Positions 1-5,877 of a DNA stretch of 6,755 nucleotides are shown here, one piece after another; position 1 is the first letter of the stretch; each line of letters opens with the position of its first letter. The position numbers were made by a program, and so were the translations under genes. This DNA comes from Gemmatimonadota bacterium (GTDB lineage Bacteria > Gemmatimonadota > Gemmatimonadetes > Palauibacterales > Palauibacteraceae). The notes under the pieces are model-generated. The model saw only the letters and a list, made by a program, of their open reading frames with translations, was not told the DNA's origin and searched no databases. The DNA is taken from NCBI GenBank assembly GCA_029863105.1, contig JAOTWC010000080.1:1-6755 (forward strand). Reading direction: 5' to 3'.

Positions 1-120
1 GCACCTCGGCAACTGATGACGCAGCACCAGGCACGGGCCGACGATCACCATGTGCGGATCTGGATGCTCCTGAACCTGGACGCCTGGTATCGGATCTACG
101 TCGACGGCGAGGCCGTTTAG
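1..120 (+). CDS. C-terminal end of a probable asparagine synthase (glutamine-hydrolysing), partial
   Basis: The window opens inside a plus-strand reading frame that continues for 39 codons to a TAG at 118-120. The tail contains HHVRIWMLLNLDAWYRIYVDG. A hydrophobic run with tryptophans of the type 'lW.LLnLe.W.r.f.dG' is typical of the extreme C terminus of asparagine synthase B-type proteins. In this family an N-terminal glutaminase domain supplies ammonia to a C-terminal domain that activates a carboxylate with ATP. Homologues in polysaccharide loci often amidate something other than free aspartate. The diagnostic domains lie outside the window, so the call rests on the tail alone. The gene converges on the GlpD-like gene and their stop codons interlock. 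Another possibility is an unrelated protein with a similar tail. Confidence 0.55.
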   Translation, partial: APRQLMTQHQARADDHHVRIWMLLNLDAWYRIYVDGEAV

Positions 121-1568
121 CCTCCGTCCGACCTACCGCGGAGTTCCGGGCACAGACGCCGCACGATGTCGGCGGCGGCAGCGTACTCGGACGGTACAAG
201 GCCCCAGTCGGTTCGGCGAAGCAACAGGTCGTCCAGCGACGTGACGTTTTCATCCTCGATCAGCGTGCAAACCAGCTCCGCAGCCCCTGCCGGGTCGTCG
301 CGATTCAGCTGTGCGAACTCCTCCCAGCCGGGGACATGTCGTACGTCCGGTTCGACACCACGGGCAGGGTGCCCCGACACCCTCTGGACGCATCGATCCG
401 CGATGCGGTCGATGGCACGCTGCGCAGCCCACGGCGCCGTCGTGTATTTCGTGCCGATCAGCGTGAATACACCTCGTGGTCCGCCCTCGTTTCCATGGTC
501 GACCCACAGGTCGCGGTTTGCTGGAGTGTCGCTGCCCGGGCCCCCAGCGGGCAGGGTACCCGGCATGACTCGCAACACATGCTCGCTCCTCGGCTCGAAC
601 CCCGGCACCGCCGCCGACAGGTCGGCGAGAAAAGCCGCAATCTGCTGGTCCGTCGGCAGGCTTCCGGGACGCACGGCCGGAACGTGATACGTGCCGGCGA
701 GCGTCGTTTGTCCCCTCGGGTGCAGGAAATACGTCCGGCCTCCGCCCGCGGGCTCCACGGCGACGGTGACGTCGCTGTCGATTCGCCGGGCCAGCAGAAG
801 ATTGAACGCCAGGGTCGGAGTGAAGGCCACATCGGTCGCGGGGACCAGCGTTTCGGCGATATCAGCTGCCCACGGCCCGCCGCAGTTGAGCACGGCTCCT
901 GCCCGCATCGTCATGCCCTTGCCGGTCAACAGATCCCTGACCTCGACGCCTGCGATCTGCCCGTCGTCCATCGCCCACCCGGTGGCTTCGACGTAGTTCA
1001 GCGCGGCGGCACCCCACGCCGAAGCCCTTCGAAGCATCTCGATGAGCAGTCGTTGGGGTTGCGGGAGGTATCCGTCAAACCAGATCGCGCCACCTTTCAA
1101 CCCGGGTGATCGAACGCCCGGGAACCGTCGCTTCACGGTCTCGCTACTCACCAGGGAACTCTCAGGAATTCGGCCCGTCTCCGCCTTCGACGACCAGAGC
1201 TGGCGCAGCAGCTGGTTCGCGGCGAGTGCGGGTCTGAGCAGTGCGGCCCGGCGTCTTCCCTGGCCGTACAGCGGCATGAGACACTCGAGTGGCTCGATGA
1301 GTGTGGGAAATTCGTCCACATACCAGGAGCGAGCCCGCACGGATTCCCGGAAGCGGACCAGGTCAAGCGTCTGGAGGTAACGCAGACCGCCGTGGAGAAT
1401 TCGGAAACTGTTCCAGGTCGTACCGCCTCCGAAGTCGCCGCGATCCACGACGAGCACCTTCAGCCCACGGCGCGACGCCTCGAGAGCGGCCGCCGTGCCG
1501 TATATGCCCGCACCGATGACGACCAGATCAAAGGTTGTTTCAGACGTCGCGGCGGGATTCCGTTCCAT
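117..1568 (-). CDS. GlpD-like FAD-dependent oxidoreductase (glycerol-3-phosphate dehydrogenase family)
   Basis: A 483-aa protein of the DAO/GlpD flavoprotein family. An N-terminal Rossmann dinucleotide fold reads DLVVIGAGIYG (residues 14-24), followed by the second FAD strand VLVVDRGDFGGGT (about 38-50). NSFRILHGGLRYLQ (53-66) matches the GlpD signature usually written SSKLIHGGLRYL. Later come FLHPRGQTTLAGTY, a GTKYTTAPWAAQRAID segment near the usual GlpD C-terminal flavin contact, and a short helical DAO_C-like tail with LLLRRTDWG. The length is close to that of bacterial GlpD (about 500 aa). Known GlpD enzymes oxidise sn-glycerol 3-phosphate to dihydroxyacetone phosphate and pass electrons to quinone at the membrane. 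No glp genes lie nearby and the setting is a polysaccharide locus, so the true substrate may be another polyol phosphate or sugar. ATG at 1568 is preferred, with GGGGAG seven bases upstream. A GTG at 1571 would add one residue. The start overlaps the stop of the hydrolase-like gene, which suggests coupled translation. Confidence 0.85.
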   Translation of the reverse strand: MERNPAATSETTFDLVVIGAGIYGTAAALEASRRGLKVLVVDRGDFGGGTTWNSFRILHGGLRYLQTLDLVRFRESVRARSWYVDEFPTLIEPLECLMPLYGQGRRRAALLRPALAANQLLRQLWSSKAETGRIPESSLVSSETVKRRFPGVRSPGLKGGAIWFDGYLPQPQRLLIEMLRRASAWGAAALNYVEATGWAMDDGQIAGVEVRDLLTGKGMTMRAGAVLNCGGPWAADIAETLVPATDVAFTPTLAFNLLLARRIDSDVTVAVEPAGGGRTYFLHPRGQTTLAGTYHVPAVRPGSLPTDQQIAAFLADLSAAVPGFEPRSEHVLRVMPGTLPAGGPGSDTPANRDLWVDHGNEGGPRGVFTLIGTKYTTAPWAAQRAIDRIADRCVQRVSGHPARGVEPDVRHVPGWEEFAQLNRDDPAGAAELVCTLIEDENVTSLDDLLLRRTDWGLVPSEYAAAADIVRRLCPELRGRSDGG

Positions 1569-2386
1569 CACCCGTCTCCCCTTCCTCCGAGCCGCTTTCT
1601 GAATTGCATCTTAGCCTGCAGGGAGACGAATTCGCGGCTCCCGAGCGGTCCGCCAAATCGGGTCGGCTGTCCCTTGAGCGACCGGACCGCTGTCAGCAAG
1701 TCGGACCAATCCGGTTCGGCAGGCACATGGTCGAGCACGAATCCGGTTCGCCCGATCGCGCCAACCTGGTCCGGAAACGGAAACGGGTCACTCCCCGCCA
1801 GAATCGGATAGCCATCGGCGAGAGACCGGGCGAACACGGGCGGAACGCGGCGGTACCTGGAATGCGCGCCCGTATCCGCGAGACGCAGGCCTTGCGGCGA
1901 GAATCGTTCGTAAGCTCTGACGATCGTCCGGCCTCGAGACCCGGTCCATTTTCCGAACCCCCACGGCAGCATGACGAGCACGTCCTCTTCCACCCAGAAT
2001 TCGACCGTCTCCTGGAGCGGCAGGGAAGACACGGCCGGCGCGCGTGTACCGACAACCAGCACCTCCAGGTCTTCCGCGGTTCTGATCTGCCGACCGAAAA
2101 CGACAGTAAGCCGATCGCCGGTCCCGGCGTGCCGCAACCCCATGGTCGGGCCATCCAATGGTTCCAGCCGCCAGTGGCCCGCGCCACCGGCCGATAGCAG
2201 CCTGGGCTCGATCCCAGCCCCGTCGCCCTGATCGACCAGCCACAGAATCGAGGGGACGCTGTCCGGGTATCGCATCGCCGATCGAATGCGCCCCGAATTG
2301 TGGGCCGCCGAATCGAACGCCGATTCGATCTCGTAGCACTCGTGGATGTGCACGTGTGCGTCGATGAGCGCCGGTCCTGTGTTCAC
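1568..2386 (-). CDS. Metal-dependent hydrolase-like protein (PHP/amidohydrolase type), function unknown
   Basis: A 272-aa soluble protein. LIDAHVHIHECY at residues 7-18 gives an Asp-x-His-x-His motif (D9, H11, H13) after a short hydrophobic strand, the usual first metal-binding strand of PHP and amidohydrolase-like TIM barrels. ILAGSDPFPFP (196-205) places an Asp (D200) after a small-residue turn, as in the late metal-ligand strand of those families. The middle histidines are not clear; H71, H86 and H175 are candidates. No signal peptide or membrane segment is visible. The start is a GTG at 2386 with a modest GGGA eight to ten bases upstream; no better in-frame ATG is near. It lies 42 bases after the epimerase and its TGA shares bases with the oxidoreductase start (TGATG), so the two are probably made together. 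I cannot name the substrate. It could hydrolyse a product or intermediate of the oxidoreductase, but this is inference. Confidence 0.6.
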   Translation of the reverse strand: MNTGPALIDAHVHIHECYEIESAFDSAAHNSGRIRSAMRYPDSVPSILWLVDQGDGAGIEPRLLSAGGAGHWRLEPLDGPTMGLRHAGTGDRLTVVFGRQIRTAEDLEVLVVGTRAPAVSSLPLQETVEFWVEEDVLVMLPWGFGKWTGSRGRTIVRAYERFSPQGLRLADTGAHSRYRRVPPVFARSLADGYPILAGSDPFPFPDQVGAIGRTGFVLDHVPAEPDWSDLLTAVRSLKGQPTRFGGPLGSREFVSLQAKMQFRKRLGGRGDG

Positions 2387-2428
2387 CGACGGTTCCCATC
2401 CATCGTCTCTGTCCCCCGGGGCTCGGAA

Positions 2429-3424
2429 TCAGTCAACTGAGAGCATTCCCTCTGCCTTATACCACTCTCCGGTGCGTCTCAGCCCTTCATCGAGTCCGAC
2501 GGCCGGAACATATCCCAGTTCCGTCCTCGCCCGCGTGATATCGAACGCGCGGTTCTGTCTGAACCAGTCGACTCGACGAGGGAAGATCGGCGGGGAGATG
2601 CCGAACGGTTTGCAGATCGCCTCGCAGACATAACCCGCGGCGACCAGCGGCATCACCGGATAGTGTGGAATCCTCACGTCGATGCCGAGCGCCTCGCCGA
2701 CCTTGATGACGATCTGCTCGATCGGGTAGTAGTTCTCGTCCGCGATCAAGTACGGCCGGCCACCGCTGATGTCGCTGTCCTGTGCCAGCAGAAACGCATC
2801 AACGAGGTTGTCGATGTAGACCGGGTGGTACGTCGTCCGGCCCGAGCCGAACATCGGGAACGTCCCGCTCGCGACCCTGCGGAAGATCATGTAGAAGCGT
2901 TCCGGATCCCCCGGACCATAGATCGCCGCCGGCCGCAGCGTGATCGCGGACAGGCCATGTCGCTGGCTGTACTCCGTGACGATAGGCTCGGCCTCGTACT
3001 TGGTGCGCTGGTAGTAGTCGGCCGGCGCAATGGGCGCGTCTTCGTCGGCGGGCGGATGTTCGACGTTTCCATGCACACCGCACGTGCTGCAGTTGACGAA
3101 GCGCTTCACGCCGCACCGCACCGCCTCGTCCAGGACAATGCGGGCGCCACCCACGTTCACGTCGTCATAGTGTTGGCGTGGCACGTCGAGTTCCCGGAAT
3201 GCTGCCGCCACGTGGTGTACGACGTCGACGCCCTCCATGCACCGAGCCACGACCTCACGCTCGGTGACTGAGCCACGCACGATCTCCGCGCCCATGTCGC
3301 GCAGCTGTGCCTCGCGTCGACCGGGCTGGTAGTCGAGCGAGACCACTTCGTGCCCCAGCCCGAGGAGCCGCTCCACCAGCGCGGCACCCGTGAAGCCCGT
3401 TCCGCCAGTTACCAGGATCCTCAT
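2429..3424 (-). CDS. NAD(P)-dependent epimerase/dehydratase (extended SDR)
   Basis: A 331-aa protein of the extended short-chain dehydrogenase family, which acts mainly on nucleotide sugars (4-epimerases, 4,6-dehydratases, reductases) and in some branches on sterols. It begins MRILVTGGTGFTG, with the GxxGxxG cofactor loop at G7, G10 and G13. The active-site set is present: S113/T114 in NCSTCGVHG and Y138xxxK142 in YYQRTKYEAE. LRPAAIYGPGDPERF is the usual substrate-side loop, and the C terminus has RAFDITRARTELGYVPAVGLDEGLRRT, the standard closing segment. The ATG at 3424 is chosen because the Rossmann strand begins there and AAGGA lies about nine bases upstream; a longer open frame to 3547 only adds sequence inside the upstream gene. 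The start overlaps the flippase stop by ATGA. The exact reaction cannot be read from sequence. The GYxCEAI.KPFGI segment before the tail also recalls 3-beta-HSD-like members. Confidence 0.88.
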   Translation of the reverse strand: MRILVTGGTGFTGAALVERLLGLGHEVVSLDYQPGRREAQLRDMGAEIVRGSVTEREVVARCMEGVDVVHHVAAAFRELDVPRQHYDDVNVGGARIVLDEAVRCGVKRFVNCSTCGVHGNVEHPPADEDAPIAPADYYQRTKYEAEPIVTEYSQRHGLSAITLRPAAIYGPGDPERFYMIFRRVASGTFPMFGSGRTTYHPVYIDNLVDAFLLAQDSDISGGRPYLIADENYYPIEQIVIKVGEALGIDVRIPHYPVMPLVAAGYVCEAICKPFGISPPIFPRRVDWFRQNRAFDITRARTELGYVPAVGLDEGLRRTGEWYKAEGMLSVD

Positions 3425-4659
3425 TTGATCGGTTCCTTCCGAATGTCGAATCGATCTGTCAGATGTTTCGCGCCCAACATAAAGCCAGCGACAGAATGGC
3501 CAATCCAACCGATGGCGATTCCGTACATCAACCCCTCGAGCCCCCATGTTGCGCCCACGGCGGCCCCGCCAGCGGCGAGTGCGATCGAAAACCAGCTGAA
3601 CACGTTCAGCTTTACCAGGTCCGCCGTGGTGCCGATGGCCTTCACAATGGTTTTGGCGTAGCTGCTCAGCAGGCGAACGAGTCCAAGAAACAGTGCGGCG
3701 ACGATCAGGCTGGTCGGCAGCACGTATTTATCACCCACGAACAATCGGACGATCCACGGCGTGGCGACCAGCAGCAAGCTGGCGGCGCCGGTATATGCGA
3801 TGGCCGTCACCGCGCCTTCGCGCCGAATCAGTCGGCGCCGGCCCGCGCGGTCGTCCTCGCGGCGGAGCTGCGGAAACAGCGTGAATCCTACGCCCAGCTG
3901 AAGCATGTGAAACGGTGCGCCGACGACGGCAGCCAGGACATTGAACGTGGCCAGTGCCTCGAACGACAGCAGCTCTGGCGTCATGAGCCGATCCAGGTGG
4001 TGGAGAAACAACGCGCCGCCGGCGACTCCCCAAAACGAGATCGCCTCACGCCAATCGAACTCGGCCCCCGAACTCGGGCCGGATTCCCGGGCGCGGAGCA
4101 GGAGCGCCCAGCCAAGCAGCGCCGTCAGGCAGAATCCTCCAGTGAACATCGCGATCGGTATGAGCGCTTCCGTCATGTGAAACACGAGCGCGCCGGCAGC
4201 TGCCAGAAGCAGTACGAGATTCGTTCCCTGGTCCAGAAACAGGGCCAGGCCGAACCTCTCGTACGCCTGGAACTGCGAGGCCGCCACGAAAGACGCAGCC
4301 CCGGCCACCGTGCCGATCAGGATCAGGGCCAGTACGAGGAGGTCCAGCTCGTAGATCAACCAACAGAAGAACGTCACAACGATACCGAATACGGTTGCCG
4401 TAATGAGCAGGCGTCCCAGAAGTCCCGGTCCGGGGTCCATGCGGTTTCTGATCACGATCCCATCCGTCCCAAGCGGCGCCGTACGGGACGTCAGGTTCAG
4501 GATCGTCACCACGAGCCCCAGTAAGCCGAACTCCGGTTTCGGCAGGGCACGCGCCAGGAGGAGCATGGCTCCGGCGAACGCGGCGCCGGCAAAACTGTAG
4601 CCGGCCGCGACACGGAGTGCCGGGGAGCTCCACAGACTGCGAATCGCCGGCTTGAGCAT
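3421..4659 (-). CDS. Wzx/MATE-type polysaccharide flippase (oligosaccharide translocase)
   Basis: A 412-aa, strongly hydrophobic protein with about 12 predicted membrane helices. Examples are the segments near residues 17-37, 43-57, 82-102, 107-128, 137-160, 164-188, 206-220, 236-262, 284-306, 314-332, 352-372 and 376-397. The arrangement, the N-terminal 'GYSFAGAAFAGAMLLLARALPKPEFGLLGLVVTILNL' style and the length are those of the polysaccharide biosynthesis/MOP flippase superfamily, which moves undecaprenyl-linked glycans from the cytoplasmic to the periplasmic face. A soluble basic stretch, RREDDRAGRRRLIRREG (267-282), separates the two helical halves, as is common in this family. ATG at 4659 is the likely start because the first helix follows it. 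The frame stays open for 80 codons upstream, but that segment is arginine-rich and unlike a flippase N terminus. The ribosome site before 4659 is only G-rich (GGGGCGGGG, very close to the ATG), so the start is moderately sure. Confidence 0.8.
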   Translation of the reverse strand: MLKPAIRSLWSSPALRVAAGYSFAGAAFAGAMLLLARALPKPEFGLLGLVVTILNLTSRTAPLGTDGIVIRNRMDPGPGLLGRLLITATVFGIVVTFFCWLIYELDLLVLALILIGTVAGAASFVAASQFQAYERFGLALFLDQGTNLVLLLAAAGALVFHMTEALIPIAMFTGGFCLTALLGWALLLRARESGPSSGAEFDWREAISFWGVAGGALFLHHLDRLMTPELLSFEALATFNVLAAVVGAPFHMLQLGVGFTLFPQLRREDDRAGRRRLIRREGAVTAIAYTGAASLLLVATPWIVRLFVGDKYVLPTSLIVAALFLGLVRLLSSYAKTIVKAIGTTADLVKLNVFSWFSIALAAGGAAVGATWGLEGLMYGIAIGWIGHSVAGFMLGAKHLTDRFDIRKEPIK

Positions 4660-4667
4660 ACCCCGCC

Positions 4668-4684
4668 CCGAAAAAGGTTTTCGG
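4668..4684. repeat. Perfect 7-bp inverted repeat in the flippase leader
   Basis: CCGAAAA (4668-4674), loop AGG, TTTTCGG (4678-4684). On the flippase transcript it would form a compact hairpin ending nine bases before the chosen ATG, overlapping where the ribosome binds. It could limit translation or be an operator for a repressor. It could also be chance. Confidence 0.4.
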
Positions 4685-4785
4685 CGCCATCGTGACGCCA
4701 GCGCCTCAAATGCAGATACCGGGCCGCAGTCCGTTGGAAAAACAACCCGAATGCGTCCCGTTCCCCCACTCACGAGACACCTCGC

Positions 4786-4822
4786 GTTGCGGAGACGCAA
4801 CAGGACGTCGAGTTTCCTGTTG
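4786..4822. repeat. Two overlapping, mutually exclusive inverted repeats
   Basis: The first is GTTGCG (4786-4791), loop GAGA, CGCAAC (4796-4801); the loop is of the stable GNRA type. The second is CAACAGGA (4798-4805), a nine-base spacer, TCCTGTTG (4815-4822), a perfect 8-bp dyad. They share bases 4798-4801, so a transcript could form only one at a time. They sit about 100 bases upstream of the glycosyltransferase start. The 8-bp dyad with its spacer would equally suit a dimeric DNA-binding protein. Function is inferred only from symmetry. Confidence 0.4.
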
Positions 4823-4860
4823 GCCGCCCGCACCAAGTCGGCGCGCAAAACTGTCACCGA

Positions 4861-4875
4861 ACGGCGGATCGCCGT
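4861..4875. repeat. 6-bp inverted repeat upstream of the glycosyltransferase
   Basis: ACGGCG (4861-4866), loop GAT, CGCCGT (4870-4875). It ends about 48 bases before the ATG at 4924. No run of T follows on the plus strand, so it is not a standard terminator. A short GC-rich dyad such as this can occur by chance in high-GC DNA. Confidence 0.25.
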
Positions 4876-4923
4876 CTGAAAGTGATCTGCGCCCGGCATA
4901 CTCGTTGCGTATCCGGACTATCA

Positions 4924-5877
4924 ATGAACAAGCCCGTACCAGACCTGTCGATCGTCGTTCCCTCGTACAATGAGGCGGCCAATATCTGTCCGCTGGTGGA
5001 AGCGGTCCGTGATGCGTTGCCCGGATTGGACTGGGAGCTCGTGCTCGTCGACGACGGTAGCACGGACGATACCGGGCGGCAGATGGCCATTGCAGCATCG
5101 TCCGATCCTCGCATTCACGTGATTACGCTGGCCAGGAACTTCGGCCAGACCTCCGCCATGCAGGCCGGATTCGATTACGCCCGAGGTGACGTGGTCGTCA
5201 GCATGGATGGCGACCTGCAGAACGACCCGGCCGACATTCCCCGGCTTCTCGCGAAGCTGGATGACGGCTTCGATCTCGTCGTTGGATATCGCGTGGCACG
5301 ACAAGACAGGCTCGTCACGCGGAAGATTCCGTCGTGGATCGCGAATCGGATCATAGCTCGAATCACAGGGGTATCGATCCGGGACAACGGCTGCTCGCTC
5401 AAGGCATACCGGCGGAGCATTCTCGAACGTTTCGTGCTCTACTCCGACATGCATCGATTCATCCCGGCGATGGCCGTGGCGGCAGCCGGAGCGCGGGTGG
5501 CGGAGATTCCCGTCCGTCACCATCCCAGGGTCGCCGGTGAGAGCAAATACGGCCTTTCCCGAATCTGGAAGGTCCTGTCGGACCTGCTGGCCATCAAGAT
5601 GATCAGTTCCTTCCGCAGCAGTCCGCTCGTGATGTTCGGCTGGGCGGCCTCGGTTTCGGCGGTTCTGGGGATCGGGTTCGCGCTTCTGACCCTCGTGTCG
5701 GTCCCCGGCGGATTCCGATCGGGGATGGCCTACGCGTATGTGTTTCCCAGCATCGTCATTGTGCTGTTCACGTCTGCGTTTTACATGCTGCTGCTGGGGC
5801 TGATCGGAGAAGTCGCCATTCGGAGTGACCCGACTTCCGGCCCCATCGGCGTCCTGCCCCCGGGGGACGAGGCATGA
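4924..5877 (+). CDS. GT2 family glycosyltransferase with two C-terminal membrane helices (DPM1/ArnC/GtrB-like)
   Basis: A 317-aa enzyme of glycosyltransferase family 2. The GT-A domain shows LSIVVPSYNEA (8-18), LVLVDDGSTDDT (39-50) for the nucleotide, NFGQTSAMQAGFDYA (72-86) and the metal-binding MDGDLQNDP (94-102) with a D-x-D. NGCSLKAYRR (155-164) is the acceptor-side region, and HHPRVAGESKYGLSRIWKVLSDL (199-221) is the juxtamembrane segment. Two hydrophobic helices follow at about 236-260 and 272-296. This plan is that of enzymes that transfer a sugar from a nucleotide donor to polyprenyl phosphate at the inner membrane, such as ArnC, GtrB and dolichyl-phosphate mannose synthase. The sugar cannot be read from sequence. 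ATG at 4924 is chosen because the conserved strand starts seven residues later; a GTG at 4882 would add 14 residues. No strong ribosome site precedes either start. The stop overlaps the next gene (ATGA), so the two are probably co-translated. Confidence 0.87.
   Translation: MNKPVPDLSIVVPSYNEAANICPLVEAVRDALPGLDWELVLVDDGSTDDTGRQMAIAASSDPRIHVITLARNFGQTSAMQAGFDYARGDVVVSMDGDLQNDPADIPRLLAKLDDGFDLVVGYRVARQDRLVTRKIPSWIANRIIARITGVSIRDNGCSLKAYRRSILERFVLYSDMHRFIPAMAVAAAGARVAEIPVRHHPRVAGESKYGLSRIWKVLSDLLAIKMISSFRSSPLVMFGWAASVSAVLGIGFALLTLVSVPGGFRSGMAYAYVFPSIVIVLFTSAFYMLLLGLIGEVAIRSDPTSGPIGVLPPGDEA

Larger units (their letters stand above)
4660..4923. promoter_or_regulatory. Divergent intergenic region between the flippase operon and the glycosyltransferase operon
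   Basis: This 264-base stretch lies between the starts of two divergent transcription units and is the only substantial non-coding DNA in the window, so it should hold the promoters of both. I found no convincing sigma-70 -35/-10 pair and no good sigma-54 -24/-12 pair (GG-N10-GC) on either strand. It is rich in short inverted repeats, listed separately. Open frames cross it on both strands, as is common in high-GC DNA, but none resembles a protein I recognise. Confidence 0.6.

Noticed and set aside
336..1109. A 257-codon plus-strand open frame opposite the oxidoreductase.
   Set aside because: It lacks any domain signature and lies fully antisense to a well-supported GlpD-like gene.
1535..2197. 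A 220-codon plus-strand open frame opposite the hydrolase-like gene.
   Set aside because: It has low-complexity, Arg/Pro/Ser-rich content; the minus strand has the metal-site motif and the operon spacing.
2414..2421. A CCCCGGGG palindrome between the epimerase and the hydrolase-like gene.
   Set aside because: It has no loop and no T-run, and the genes on both sides appear to be one operon, so it is not a terminator.
3425..3547. A 41-residue N-terminal extension of the epimerase.
   Set aside because: The Rossmann strand MRILVTGG starts exactly at the internal ATG, which has a good ribosome site and the ATGA overlap. The extension lies within the flippase gene.
3463..4524. A 353-codon plus-strand open frame opposite the flippase.
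   Set aside because: Its translation is rich in Arg, Gln and Glu with no recognisable motif, while the opposite strand encodes a clear multi-helix membrane protein. It is a high-GC shadow frame.
4882..4923. A GTG start adding 14 residues to the first glycosyltransferase.
   Set aside because: The extra residues do not resemble GT2 N termini and no better ribosome site supports the GTG. It is not fully excluded.
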